The notes: a model not told the origin generated them from the sequence alone. Shown: positions 44,141 to 52,758, numbered from the stretch's first letter. The stretch: 64,000 nucleotides of DNA from Sphingobium naphthae (GCF_020782235.1 NZ_JAJGNO010000015.1:1-64000); one strand, 5' to 3'. Translations and numbers: made by a program.

Positions 44141-44895
44141 GCGGCTTCCCTCTCAGCTTGATCGACAATGTAGGAGACGACTTCGCGCAGGACCGGCGCG
44201 CTGCGGCGCGTATCCTTGGCAAGTCGCCACACGGGAATTTCGAGAAGGGCCGCCTCGCGCATATGCTCGCGGTGCGGGATGGTATGCGGGACAACATTGG
44301 CGGGTAGCGCCTGCCCGATCCGCTCCATGAGCATTTTAGACACTTCACTCGTCGTCTGCACACGATTGAACACGATCCCGAAGCGGGTTTCGTTGCCCTC
44401 CCCCCGAACCTTATTGGCAAGGCTGATGCTTTGCGAAATCTCGTTGAGCGATTGCCGTGCGGTTTTGTCGGGGTCTAAAGGCACCGCGACATAATCGGAT
44501 GCGATCAGCGCCATAAGGTTGCGGCCATCCCAAGCCGGGGCCGTGTCGATCACGCAATAGTCGTAGTGCTTGGCAAGGCCGGCACGAATGGCGCGAACAT
44601 AGGCGGCGATGTGCTGGCCCTGCTGCGGGCCGTCAGTCGTCAGTTCGACCACTTGCCTCGTGTTCTTGAAGCAAGCCAGCGCCGGAGGTTCCTCGACGGG
44701 GGCGAAGTCGAGTATCGACTGAACCGGCCCGATCTGCTCGAACTCGGCTTTCAGCATTCCGGCACTGTGGCATTGCTTGTCCAGGTCAAGGACCACGACA
44801 CGCTTGCCCTGCTCGGCCAGATGCCACGCGATATGACAGGTAAGCGTGGTCTTGCCGATGCCACCGCGCTCATTAGTCACTACGATTGTTCGCAT
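44137..44895 (-). CDS. parA: ParA-family partition ATPase
   Basis: A 252-residue ATPase that positions the plasmid with ParB. Walker A reads NERGGIGKTT: the usual first lysine of the ParA KGG motif is an arginine here. Other motifs are VVVLDLDKQCHSA and YCVIDTAPAWDGRN. The ATG at 44895 follows GAAGGGA. Short, without an N-terminal HTH (type Ib-like), so autoregulation would rest on ParB. Confidence 0.9.
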   Translation of the reverse strand: MRTIVVTNERGGIGKTTLTCHIAWHLAEQGKRVVVLDLDKQCHSAGMLKAEFEQIGPVQSILDFAPVEEPPALACFKNTRQVVELTTDGPQQGQHIAAYVRAIRAGLAKHYDYCVIDTAPAWDGRNLMALIASDYVAVPLDPDKTARQSLNEISQSISLANKVRGEGNETRFGIVFNRVQTTSEVSKMLMERIGQALPANVVPHTIPHREHMREAALLEIPVWRLAKDTRRSAPVLREVVSYIVDQAEREAA

Positions 44896-44925
44896 TGAGA
44901 ATCCCTTCAATGGCTGCGCCACGGG

Positions 44926-45273
44926 CTACTTGTGCCAGCGGTTATGGGCGGCGCTATTTCCCGATCCGAAGCGATACTGCGACTGCATATACCATGGGTT
45001 CGGATCGTCATTCAGGTGAAGGCCCTTGCGCTTGCGACGCGGGCTGGTTGGTTCGGTCGGTGGATCTTTGCCGAAGATAGCCGCCAGCACGAAAGCTGCG
45101 ACCACGGCCACGCCCCACCAGCCAAAGGCAGCGTGGGCCAGCGTGGCGACAATAAGAGCCACGATCAGCATGAGCGCGCCAGCTGCGATCAGCAGGATAA
45201 GCCACGCCAAAAGCATAGCCGTCCGTAGCGCGCTTGCTGCACGCCGGAGTTTGCTGACGATCTGACGGCGCAT
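44926..45273 (-). CDS. Membrane protein of unknown function
   Basis: A 115-residue protein with two close hydrophobic segments (MLLAWLILLIAAGALMLIVALIVATLAHAAF and VAVVAAFVLAAIF, in part) and a basic, proline-rich soluble tail. Located 30 bases upstream of parA in the same direction. Not recognised. Confidence 0.6.
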   Translation of the reverse strand: MRRQIVSKLRRAASALRTAMLLAWLILLIAAGALMLIVALIVATLAHAAFGWWGVAVVAAFVLAAIFGKDPPTEPTSPRRKRKGLHLNDDPNPWYMQSQYRFGSGNSAAHNRWHK

Positions 45274-45282
45274 AGTGACCTC

Positions 45283-45534
45283 CTAAGCTGTGCGGCTCTC
45301 GCCTCGATCGGAGCCGATCAGCTTAGGGAAAGGCTGCTCCCTAAAGATGTTCGGCACTTGAGTTCGCAGTGCGTGGGACATTCGGAGCGCCGTTATCAAA
45401 GTGGCGTCCTGCCTGCCGTTCTCGATGGCGGCGACTGTTTCAGGTGAGACGTGAATCCTCGCCGCCAGCTCGGATTGCGTAAGTCCGGCAGCGATGCGCA
45501 AGCTCGCTACACGATTGAACAGTTTGGCCGCCAC
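45283..45534 (-). CDS. XRE-family HTH regulator
   Basis: An 83-residue protein with a complete HTH (LRIAAGLTQSELAARIHVSPETVAAIENGRQ). The start at 45534 lies beside a near-perfect inverted repeat (45554-45572), probably its own operator. It may control the membrane gene and par operon downstream. Confidence 0.75.
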   Translation of the reverse strand: MAAKLFNRVASLRIAAGLTQSELAARIHVSPETVAAIENGRQDATLITALRMSHALRTQVPNIFREQPFPKLIGSDRGESRTA

Positions 45535-45553
45535 AAATGCCTCGCAAAATTAA

Positions 45554-45572
45554 ACCCTATTATCGTTAGGGT
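45554..45572. promoter_or_regulatory. Operator-like inverted repeat upstream of the XRE gene
   Basis: ACCCTA-TTATCGT-TAGGGT, about 20 bases upstream of the XRE start and overlapping AT-rich promoter-like sequence. Confidence 0.5.
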
Positions 45573-45592
45573 CTATGAGAGGCATTGTCCAC

Positions 45593-45618
45593 AAAAAAGG
45601 GCGGCCGCTAGGCCGCCC
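45593..45618 (-). terminator. Rho-independent terminator after ssb
   Basis: Read leftward: GGGCGGCC, a 4-base loop, GGCCGCCC and six T residues. It ends transcription of ssb before the XRE promoter. Confidence 0.85.
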
Positions 45619-45642
45619 GTCTTATGGGGAAAGGGAGGGGGC

Positions 45643-45957
45643 TTAATCAGCCCCGCCCCTCGTCAGGATGCCCAGCCCCTCAGCGATCAGGTCCACCGAG
45701 TAGCGGGTTTCGCCATTGCTCTCGTAGCTGTTCTGGCGGACCCGTCCGGTGATGTGAACGAGGTCGCCCTTGCCCAGATCAGCGGCGCGCTCTGCCAGCT
45801 GGCGGAAGAACGTCACACGGTTCCAGTGCGTATCGGTCTTCCATTCATCGCCATCCTTGCGGTTGTAGTTCGCGGCGACGGAAACGTGGGTGACTTTATC
45901 GGTCGTATCGACACTGCCAACGCGGCCGATGATCCGAAATTCAGCGATGTTCTGCAT
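45643..45957 (-). CDS. ssb: Short single-stranded DNA-binding protein
   Basis: A 104-residue OB-fold protein: AEFRIIGRVGS, VSVAANYNRKDG, THWNRVTFFRQLAE, LGKGDLVHITGRVRQNSYESNGETRYSVDLIA. It ends in ILTRGGAD and so lacks the long linker and acidic tip of chromosomal SSB. The ATG at 45957 follows AGGAGAC. Ssb genes are common in the leading region of conjugative plasmids, where they protect the incoming strand, which agrees with the predicted oriT direction. Confidence 0.85.
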   Translation of the reverse strand: MQNIAEFRIIGRVGSVDTTDKVTHVSVAANYNRKDGDEWKTDTHWNRVTFFRQLAERAADLGKGDLVHITGRVRQNSYESNGETRYSVDLIAEGLGILTRGGAD

Positions 45958-46173
45958 GGTAGTCTCCTTTGGATAAGCGTTGCTGACGGATTTTTTGCGG
46001 CGGAGCTGAGCCACGCGGGCAAGCTGAAAATGGGAGGGTCCGCTTGCGGAAACCCAAGGCCGAAGGCCGGTTTTCTGCTTGCCCGCATTAGTGGCGATGC
46101 GCAGTTCGTATCCGTCAGACAGCAACGCCCAAAGGAAACCGCCCGAGTAGATGCAGCAATTTGGACTGGCGGT

Positions 46174-46189
46174 GGTGGCAGCTGCCACC
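46174..46189. repeat. Dispersed 16-bp palindrome, copy 7
   Basis: Perfect GGTGGCAGCTGCCACC, intergenic. Confidence 0.9.
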
Positions 46190-46308
46190 GGCCATTGGCG
46201 CCCATAGGTCGCTGCGCTCGATCGGCATGGGGGCGATTGGAAAACCCTGTCGCGGCTCCGCCGCTCTTTCCCTGGCTGGCAGTCCGTTGACGCGGGCAGG
46301 GGACTGCC

Positions 46309-46324
46309 GGTGGCAGCTGCCACC
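46309..46324. repeat. Dispersed 16-bp palindrome, copy 8
   Basis: Perfect GGTGGCAGCTGCCACC, flanked by a further C and G that extend the symmetry to 18 bases. Confidence 0.9.
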
Positions 46325-46350
46325 GGCGCGAAGCCGAACAGAAAGGGCAA

Positions 46351-47043
46351 TCAGCGTTTCCGCTCACGGTGATTTCGCTGAGGGCTGGGTTCTTGCACCT
46401 GGGCGGCGCGATGCGCCGCCCATACTCGCTTGACTGTGCTGCGGTCGCAATCGGCCAGCTCTGCCGTTTTGGCAATGCTCTTGCCCGCCTCGCGCAATGC
46501 CACAATGCGGGCGTGCGTTGCCCGATCGCCTTTGCGCCCTCCGCTGCGACCTGCGGCTTTTGCCAAGGCGATACCCTGGCGCTGTCGCTCGCGGCGATCG
46601 GTGTAATCGTCGTGGGCCATCTGTAAGGCGATCTTCAAGAGCATCGCCTGAACAGATTCGAGCACGATGCGGGCGATGCCATCGGCATCGGCCGCGAGGT
46701 CGGACAGGTCCACGACGCCGGGAATGGCAAGTCGCGCGCCTCGCGCACGAATTGTCTCAACCAGCTGCTCAGCCTCGGTCAAGGGGAGACGACTTATCCG
46801 GTCGATCTTCTCCGCGATCACTACTTCGCCGGGTTGAAGATCGGCAATCATTCGCAAAAGCTCGGGGCGGTCGGCGCGGGCACCCGATGCCTTCTCTCGA
46901 TAGACCGCCGCGACATAGTAGCCTGCGGCCTTTGCTTCGCCCACGATCGCGTCTTGGCGACGCAAATCCTGCGCGTCGGTGCTGACGCGCAGATAGACGC
47001 GGGCAATCTGTGGGGCAGGGGAAGGAACGTTCTCAGTCAGCAA
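46351..47043 (-). CDS. Serine recombinase/resolvase
   Basis: About 230 residues: catalytic N-terminal domain (ARVYLRVSTDAQDLRRQ with the nucleophilic Ser, EKIDRISRLPLTEAEQLVE, DRRERQRQGIALAKA) and a C-terminal HTH (SIAKTAELADCDRSTVKRVWA). Not part of a visible transposon; it could act as a plasmid multimer resolvase. I place the start near TTG 47043 because it overlaps the end of the upstream gene; no good ATG exists, so the N-terminus is uncertain. Confidence 0.78.
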   Translation of the reverse strand: MLTENVPSPAPQIARVYLRVSTDAQDLRRQDAIVGEAKAAGYYVAAVYREKASGARADRPELLRMIADLQPGEVVIAEKIDRISRLPLTEAEQLVETIRARGARLAIPGVVDLSDLAADADGIARIVLESVQAMLLKIALQMAHDDYTDRRERQRQGIALAKAAGRSGGRKGDRATHARIVALREAGKSIAKTAELADCDRSTVKRVWAAHRAAQVQEPSPQRNHRERKR

Positions 47044-47767
47044 GGTCAGGCCCCTCGGGCGGCGATGAGCGAAGCTTGGCAATGCCTGCGTCCGCTTGTG
47101 CGATTTCAATTCCGCACTGGCGCGCTCTTGCGCGCAATCGCTCAAGCTCAGAATTGCGGGGGAGAAACATGCGAATGACCCGGTTCCGTCCTTCTAGCGC
47201 GATTATGCGCTGCGCAAGATAAGCCGCCTCATCATTCAAGGCCTGGTGCTGTTCCTCCGCCTTGCGTAGCTGGCGCTCCCACGCTCGCTTTCGAGCTTTC
47301 GCGCGCCGCCTTTCATCGCGGTGTCGAGCATCAATCCTTTTTTGGTCCTGCTCTCTGGCCGCTGCTTCGGCCGCGCTAGCGGCAACTTCCTCTTCCCGCG
47401 CCCTATCAGCATTTCGCTTCGCAATGAGCGCATCGAGCACGGCCGCGTCCGTGCCGAGATTGTTCATCACCCATCGCATCCGTCTGTAGGCCTTTGCTTC
47501 GATCTGTCCGATCGAACCAGGCGAAAGCCCCACCACACTTGCCACTGTTCGCTGCGTTTGCGCTTCCCCCTCGGGACCACCAATCCTTAGGCGCACAATT
47601 TGCTCTTCTCGCGGTTCGAGAGTTGCTAGCAGTTTGTCCATAATGTGAGGATCGTTGATCCGCTCGATCGCGCTGCCGCCGAGGCTATCAGCCGAAGCCG
47701 TTGCGCTATGGTTCGCCGTCTTGGCAAGCTTCGCATTAAACAGCGCGATCGGTGACTGCATGTTCAT
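47033..47767 (-). CDS. Sigma-region-4-like protein with long coiled coil
   Basis: A 244-residue protein. Residues about 45-100 resemble sigma-70 region 4 (LEPREEQIVRLRIGG, TVASVVGLSPGSIGQIEAKAYRRMRWV). The rest is a charged helical region (residues 120-215, rich in A, R, E) likely to form a coiled coil. No region 2 is present, so it is not a full sigma factor. It may be a phage- or plasmid-type regulator. ATG 47767 (or 47761). It diverges from the XRE gene at 47917. Confidence 0.6.
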   Translation of the reverse strand: MNMQSPIALFNAKLAKTANHSATASADSLGGSAIERINDPHIMDKLLATLEPREEQIVRLRIGGPEGEAQTQRTVASVVGLSPGSIGQIEAKAYRRMRWVMNNLGTDAAVLDALIAKRNADRAREEEVAASAAEAAAREQDQKRIDARHRDERRRAKARKRAWERQLRKAEEQHQALNDEAAYLAQRIIALEGRNRVIRMFLPRNSELERLRARARQCGIEIAQADAGIAKLRSSPPEGPDLAD

Positions 47768-47830
47768 TATCCCATGTTCCAGCACGAACATGGCGCACAA
47801 TCTATACCATCTGCGCTAGGCGCGAAAGCC

Positions 47831-47869
47831 ATGGCGCAAATAGCTTCTAGAGCAACCCTATTGCGCCAT
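47831..47869. promoter_or_regulatory. Inverted repeats in the divergent gap between the sigma-like and XRE genes
   Basis: ATGGCGCAAATAG (47831-47843) and CTATTGCGCCAT (47858-47869) are inverted copies differing by one base insertion. A further CTAGGCGC/GCGCCTAG pair surrounds them. Probably operators for the XRE protein in a shared promoter region. Confidence 0.5.
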
Positions 47870-47916
47870 GCTGCCCGTGCCGACATTCTGCGCCTAGCCA
47901 GAAGGACGCGAACACG

Positions 47917-48174
47917 ATGCCAACCATATACCTGAAACGAACATCGCCGTTGATGGCCCAGCTCGGGGCCAACATCGCTCGCGAACTAAAGAAACTAGGC
48001 ATAACTCAAGGGGAGTTGTCCGAACGCTCGGGCGTTGCGGCGTCACATATTTCATACATGGTGCGCGGACATGGTAATCCAACGCTTGCTACCTTGGAGA
48101 GCCTTGCCGATGCTTTCGGATTATCGGCTGTCGAATTATTGGCAGCGGATAGCACTTCCCGCGACAAGTCCTGA
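47917..48174 (+). CDS. XRE-family HTH regulator
   Basis: An 85-residue Cro/CI-type protein: LGANIARELKKLGITQGELSERSGVAASHISYMVRG, then NPTLATLESLADAFGLSAVELL. ATG 47917. Followed after 32 bases by the small gene that is split by the transposon, so the two were probably one rightward operon. Confidence 0.78.
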   Translation: MPTIYLKRTSPLMAQLGANIARELKKLGITQGELSERSGVAASHISYMVRGHGNPTLATLESLADAFGLSAVELLAADSTSRDKS

Positions 48175-48247
48175 AAGGCAGTCGCTTTATTTGATCGGAA
48201 CAATCTATGTCCAGTAACCGGGGGCGTTTGCGGGAGGGGGCGAAATC

Positions 48248-48862
48248 CTACGCTAAGCCGAGGACGCGCTTTCCGTAATCTCTGAGTTCCCCGTTGGGAC
48301 CGACATAGCGGTAGAGAGTGACGCGCTCGATCCCGAGTTCCTTGCAGAGGTCGGAAACGGACGTGTCGCGTTGGGCCATAGCAGCCTGAGCGAGCCGCAC
48401 CTGGGCCTTGGAGAGGGCGAACTTGCGGCCACCCTTGCGTCCCCGCGCGCGGGCAGCGGCCAGGCCAGCCATGGTGCGCTCGCGGATCATATCCCGCTCA
48501 AACTCCGCCAGTGTGGCAAAAATGCCGAACACCATCCGGCCCGATGGCGTCGTGGTGTCGATCTGCGCGCCCTTGCCGGTGAGCACCCGCAGACCGATAC
48601 CGCGATCCGACAGATTCTGCACCGTGCTGACCAGGTGGGTGAGCGTTCGGCCGAGCCGGTCGAGCTTCCAAACGATGAGGACATCGCCGTCGCGCAACGA
48701 TTTCAGGCAGGCGGCAAGACCGGGGCGATCATCACGGCTACCGGATGCACGATCATCATAGATATTGCCTGGCTCGACACCGGCAGCGCGAAGGGCATCG
48801 TGCTGCAGGTCGAGCGACTGCGAGCCGTCGGCTTTGGACACGCGGGCGTAGCCGATCAGCAT
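48248..48862 (-). CDS. tnpR: Tn3-family serine resolvase TnpR
   Basis: A 204-residue resolvase: LIGYARVSKADGSQ, VLIVWKLDRLGRTLTHLV, FERDMIRERTMAGLAAARARGRKGGR and C-terminal HTH (SDLCKELGIERVTLYRYV). The stop codon lies inside the left inverted repeat. Divergent from tnpA with a 125-base gap that should hold res and both promoters. Confidence 0.93.
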   Translation of the reverse strand: MLIGYARVSKADGSQSLDLQHDALRAAGVEPGNIYDDRASGSRDDRPGLAACLKSLRDGDVLIVWKLDRLGRTLTHLVSTVQNLSDRGIGLRVLTGKGAQIDTTTPSGRMVFGIFATLAEFERDMIRERTMAGLAAARARGRKGGRKFALSKAQVRLAQAAMAQRDTSVSDLCKELGIERVTLYRYVGPNGELRDYGKRVLGLA

Positions 48863-48987
48863 GGATCACAAACGAAGGTTTGAGGCGGTGACGAACATGA
48901 GCACATAAGATTGGGCTATTGTGTATCTTAACCAGCATCTCAATCAAGCTATCTCAAACCGTAGCTCGGAAAGAATAAGGAGCATGT

Positions 48988-51879
48988 ATGCCGCGTCGCG
49001 TGACCCTGACCGATCGACAGCGCGAGGCGCTGCTTCACTTGCCGGTCGATCAAGGTGAGCTGCTGCGGCACTATACCCTCAGCGATGAGGATCTCGGGCA
49101 TATCCGCCAGCGCCGGCGCGCCCACAATCGTTTTGGCTTCGCGCTGCAACTGTGCGTCCTGCGCTACCCGGGCCGGGTGCTCGCTCCTGGCGAGTTGATC
49201 CCGGCGCAGGTATCGGATTTCATCGCGGCCCAGCTCGGCCTGACCAGCGACGATCTACTCCTCTATGCCGCGCGCGAGGAGACCCGGCACGAGCATCTGG
49301 CGGACCTTCGCCGAATCTACGGCTATCGCTCCTTTTCGGGGCGGGGCGCACGGGATTTGCGCGAATGGATCGCTCGGGAAGCCGAGGCGGCGACATCGAA
49401 TGAGGATCTTGCCCGTCGCTTCGTTGCGGAGTGTCGCCGCACCCGCACGATCCTTCCCGGCTCCTCGACGATCGAGCGCCTTTGCGCCGATGCGCTGGTT
49501 GAGGCCGAGCGCCGGATCGAGGATCTTATCGCCCATCGCATCACGCCAACCCTGAGCGAGAATTTGGCTCACCTGTTGGAGGATACGGTGGATGGTCGCG
49601 TCACGCGCTTCGTATGGCTGCGACAGTTCGAGGTTGGCGCAAATTCAGCAGCCGCTAACCGGCTGATGGATCGACTGGAATATCTTCAAAGGTTCGATCT
49701 TCCGGCGGATTTGCTGGACGGCGTGCCGGCGCATCGTGTGACCCGGCTTCGCCGGCAGGGCGAGCGCTATTACGCCGACGGCATGCGTGATCTGCCCGAA
49801 GACAGGCGGCTTGCGATCCTCGCTGTCTGCACCCTGGAATGGCGGTCATCGCTGGCCGATGTCATCGTGGAGACCCACGATCGCATCGTAGGCCGTCTCT
49901 ATCGGGCCTCCGAACGCCTTTGCAACACCAGGATCGCCGACGAAAAGGCGGCCGTTCGGGACACGCTGAAGTCCTTTGCCGAAATCGGTGGTGCTTTGCT
50001 TGGAGCGCAGGACGATGGCACGGCCCTGGACGGGATAATCGCCACCGGGCCTGGCTGGGAACGGTTCAGAACCCTTGTCGCCACGGCCTCCGCGCTGACC
50101 AACGTGCTCGCGGCCGACCCGCTCAGCCGTGTGCTGGACGGCTATCACCGTTTCCGCCTCTACGCGCCCAGGATGCTGCGCCTGCTCGACATGCAGGCGG
50201 CGCCGATCGCCACGCCTCTTCTGGCGGCCGTTGCGATGCTGCATAACGGGATCAAGGTCGATCCGCCGGTGGATTTTCTACGTCCCAACTCGAAATGGCA
50301 TCGTCATCTTCGCGCTGAGCCCAGCGGCGACCACCGGCTTTGGGAAATCGCGGTGCTGTTCCACATCCGCGACGCCTTCCGGTCCGGTGACATATGGTTG
50401 GCGGGATCGCGCCGCTATGGCGACCTCAAGCAGCTTCTGGTCCCGCCACAGGCGATAGAGCAGACCGCGCGGCTCGCCGTGCCGCTGCGACCCGGCGAAT
50501 GGCTGGCCGAGCGCAGGGCTCGACTGGATACACGGCTGAAGGAGTTTGGCCGCGCGGCGCGAACCGGCACGATCCCAGGCGGCATCATCGAGAACGGCAA
50601 GCTGCACATCGACAAGCTGAGGGCCGACACGCCCGAAGGGGCCGAGGATCTCGTGCTCGATCTCTATCAACAGCTCCCGCCCGCGAGGATCACCGATCTG
50701 TTGCTGGAAGTCGATGAGCGAACCGGATTTTCCGAGGCGTTCACGCATCTGCGCACCGGCGCGCCCTGCAGCGACCGGATCGGCCTGATGAACGTGTTGC
50801 TGGCGGAAGGCGTCAATCTCGGTTTGCGCAAGATGGCGGCGGCGACCAACACGCACAGCTTCTGGGAATTGCTGCGGATCGCGCGCTGGCATGTCGAAGG
50901 CAGCGCCTATGATCGGGCGCTCGCCATGATCGTGGAGGCCCACGCCGCCCTGCCCATGGCCGCCTTCTGGGGACAAGGGCAATCGGCATCCAGCGACGGG
51001 CAGTTCTTCCTTGCTACCGAGCAGGGCGAGGCGATGAATCTGATCAACGCGAAATATGGCAACGTCCCGGGCCTCAAGGGATACAGCCATGTGTCCGATC
51101 AATATGCGCCGTTCGCAACCCAGGTGATCCCGGCAACGGTCAGCGAGGCTCCCTATATCCTGGACGGGCTGCTCATGAATGACGCGGGCCGCCGCGTTCG
51201 CCAGCATTTTGCCGACACGGGCGGCTTCACCGATCATGTGTTCGCCGCCTGCGCCTTGCTCGGCTACAGGTTCGCCCCCCGTATCCGCGATCTCCCTCAG
51301 AAAAGACTCTATGCCTTCACGCCCAACGCGACGCCGGCCAATGTGCGAGCGCTGGTCGGAGGTAAGATCAATGAACCGCTCATCGAGCGCAACTGGCCCG
51401 ACATCCTGCGCATCATGGCGACGATCGCAGCGGGGATCGTCGCCCCCAGCCAGATTCTTCGCAAGCTCGCCTCTTACCCGCGCCAGAATGAGCTGGCCCT
51501 CGCATTGCGAGAGGTGGGCCGCATCGAGCGAACCCTGTTCATGATCGACTGGATTCTTGATGCCGGCCTCCAGCGCCAGGCTCAGATCGGCCTCAACAAG
51601 GGTGAGGCCCACCACGCCCTAAAGCGCGCCATCAGCTTCCACCGCCGAGGTGAAATCCGGGATCGATCCGGCGAAGGCCAGCACTATCGCATCGCCGGAA
51701 TGAACCTGCTCGCCGCCATCATCATATTCTGGAACACCATGAAGCTCGGCGAGGTCGTCAATACCCGGGCCGCCAGCGGTACCCATATCGCGCCTGATCT
51801 ACTCGCCCACGTCTCGCCGTTGGGATGGGAACACATCAATCTAACCGGGGAATATCGCTGGCCCAAATCCTTAGCGTAG
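48988..51879 (+). CDS. tnpA: Tn3-family transposase TnpA
   Basis: A 963-residue DDE transposase, the usual length. N-terminal DUF4158-type DNA-binding region (RQREALLHLPVDQGELLRHYTLS), catalytic core with SASSDGQFF (first Asp), DQYAPFATQVIP (second Asp) and LNKGEAHHALKRAI (Glu), ending SPLGWEHINLTGEY. ATG 48988 after AAGGAGC. The stop lies inside the right inverted repeat. Confidence 0.95.
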   Translation: MPRRVTLTDRQREALLHLPVDQGELLRHYTLSDEDLGHIRQRRRAHNRFGFALQLCVLRYPGRVLAPGELIPAQVSDFIAAQLGLTSDDLLLYAAREETRHEHLADLRRIYGYRSFSGRGARDLREWIAREAEAATSNEDLARRFVAECRRTRTILPGSSTIERLCADALVEAERRIEDLIAHRITPTLSENLAHLLEDTVDGRVTRFVWLRQFEVGANSAAANRLMDRLEYLQRFDLPADLLDGVPAHRVTRLRRQGERYYADGMRDLPEDRRLAILAVCTLEWRSSLADVIVETHDRIVGRLYRASERLCNTRIADEKAAVRDTLKSFAEIGGALLGAQDDGTALDGIIATGPGWERFRTLVATASALTNVLAADPLSRVLDGYHRFRLYAPRMLRLLDMQAAPIATPLLAAVAMLHNGIKVDPPVDFLRPNSKWHRHLRAEPSGDHRLWEIAVLFHIRDAFRSGDIWLAGSRRYGDLKQLLVPPQAIEQTARLAVPLRPGEWLAERRARLDTRLKEFGRAARTGTIPGGIIENGKLHIDKLRADTPEGAEDLVLDLYQQLPPARITDLLLEVDERTGFSEAFTHLRTGAPCSDRIGLMNVLLAEGVNLGLRKMAAATNTHSFWELLRIARWHVEGSAYDRALAMIVEAHAALPMAAFWGQGQSASSDGQFFLATEQGEAMNLINAKYGNVPGLKGYSHVSDQYAPFATQVIPATVSEAPYILDGLLMNDAGRRVRQHFADTGGFTDHVFAACALLGYRFAPRIRDLPQKRLYAFTPNATPANVRALVGGKINEPLIERNWPDILRIMATIAAGIVAPSQILRKLASYPRQNELALALREVGRIERTLFMIDWILDAGLQRQAQIGLNKGEAHHALKRAISFHRRGEIRDRSGEGQHYRIAGMNLLAAIIIFWNTMKLGEVVNTRAASGTHIAPDLLAHVSPLGWEHINLTGEYRWPKSLA

Positions 51880-52177
51880 GATTCCGCCCCCTCCCGCAAA
51901 CGCCCCCTAACCCGCCCCGCGAATTTGACCGACTGCTACAAGATGCGCCGCTGGTGCGGGCAATGGGGGGAGCACTCTCGATGTTTGCCACGCTGCTTGC
52001 GCGTCAAGGCATTGTCGAGGCGAGCGAGGTTGCAAACTTGCTGGGTATCTATGCGGTCGCCACAAGCGAAGTCGATAATGAAGAGGGCATGATCTTGGGA
52101 TGCTGGGCAGCTATGATCCGCGACGTGGCGGAGCAACAGCGCACATCTGCTCGCAAATAGCCCCGGCGCGCACGGCG

Positions 52178-52417
52178 CTAGCCGTGAGCCGCTTCGATCT
52201 TCTGGGCAAGCTCGGCCAGGTGATCGGAATCAAGTAGATCCTCGGCGGTAAGATCGGCCGCGAAAAACTCGCTTCCGCTGGGTGGCGCGCGATCGGCGGC
52301 GAAAGCGGCCAGATAGGGCCGCGCCTCGTCCGTGGCGATCCAGCGCCAGAAAGCATTGCCCTGGCCGAATAAACCGCTCTCGAACATATCGAGCCGTGCT
52401 TGTGCGAAGTCGGTCAA
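52178..52417 (-). CDS. Hypothetical 79-residue protein
   Basis: Acidic, helical, soluble (FESGLFGQGNAFWRWIATDEARPYLAAF, LDSDHLAELAQKIE in part). Start at TTG 52417, which has a good AGGAG site; an internal ATG about nine codons later would be the alternative. Not recognised. Confidence 0.6.
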   Translation of the reverse strand: MTDFAQARLDMFESGLFGQGNAFWRWIATDEARPYLAAFAADRAPPSGSEFFAADLTAEDLLDSDHLAELAQKIEAAHG

Positions 52418-52448
52418 TTTGCGTCTCCTGACAATCAGTCGGTTCGGC

Positions 52449-52473
52449 AAAAAAAGGGAGGCCGAAGCCTCCC
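52449..52473 (-). terminator. Rho-independent terminator
   Basis: Read leftward: GGGAGGC, loop TTCG, GCCTCCC and seven T residues. It lies seven bases after the stop codon of the small membrane-protein gene at 52480. Confidence 0.9.
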
Positions 52474-52479
52474 TTTGTC

Positions 52480-52701
52480 TTACTGGAACAGTTTGATGAA
52501 AGCGGGCGCGAGGCCGATGACTGCGAGGACGAAACCGACGCTGCCGATGACCCAAGTTTGTGCCGTCAGCTTGCTTTCGATTCCCTTGTTCGCCTCCTGA
52601 ACCTTCACGGCGATATACTCCTCAATAGCCTCTACAACTTCCGCTGCGGCGTCGTCGGACAGATTAGCCGCTTTCAGTGCTCTAAACAATTTGATGTGCA
52701 T
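52480..52701 (-). CDS. Small coiled-coil membrane protein
   Basis: A 73-residue protein: an acidic helix (LSDDAAAEVVEAIEEYIAVKVQEANKGIE) followed by one C-terminal membrane segment (WVIGSVGFVLAVIGLAPAFI). The layout resembles the small DUF1640/CCDC90-like proteins. ATG 52701 after AGAAGGAGA. Single gene with its own terminator. Confidence 0.65.
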   Translation of the reverse strand: MHIKLFRALKAANLSDDAAAEVVEAIEEYIAVKVQEANKGIESKLTAQTWVIGSVGFVLAVIGLAPAFIKLFQ

Positions 52702-52758
52702 CCGGTTCTCCTTCTCGTTGGTGACGGGAGACACCCGGCATGGGCACCGGCGCCGGCT

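Larger units (their letters stand above)
45958..46350. other. Gene-free stretch with two 16-bp palindromes
   Basis: No convincing gene in 393 bases. The stretch holds palindrome copies at 46174-46189 and 46309-46324 (135 bases apart). The promoter of ssb should be here, but I see no clear -35/-10 pair. Confidence 0.6.
48220..51907. mobile_element. Complete Tn3-family transposon (3,688 bp)
   Basis: 38-bp terminal inverted repeats beginning GGGGGCGTTTGCGGGAGG differ at one base (CGAAATCC and CGGAATCC). The flanks are a perfect 5-bp direct repeat TAACC (48215-48219 and 51908-51912), the standard Tn3 target duplication. It carries only tnpR and tnpA, divergently arranged, and no cargo. Intact ends, intact genes and an undisturbed target site suggest a recent insertion. 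Confidence 0.95.
48207..52160 (+). pseudogene. 86-codon gene split by the Tn3-family transposon
   Basis: The first 13 bases (ATG TCC AGT AAC C, 48207-48219) and 51913-52160 rejoin, after removal of the transposon and one target copy, into one open frame of 86 codons plus stop. It would begin MSSNPPREFDRLLQD and include ALSMFATLLARQGIVEASEVANLLG. A ribosome-site-like CGGAAC precedes the ATG. Function unknown. The downstream part may still be translated from GTG or ATG within it (for example the ATG near 51964). Confidence 0.75.

Noticed and set aside
50278..51615. A 445-codon leftward frame opposite tnpA
   Set aside because: It lies wholly within the clear TnpA coding sequence and has no recognisable motifs.
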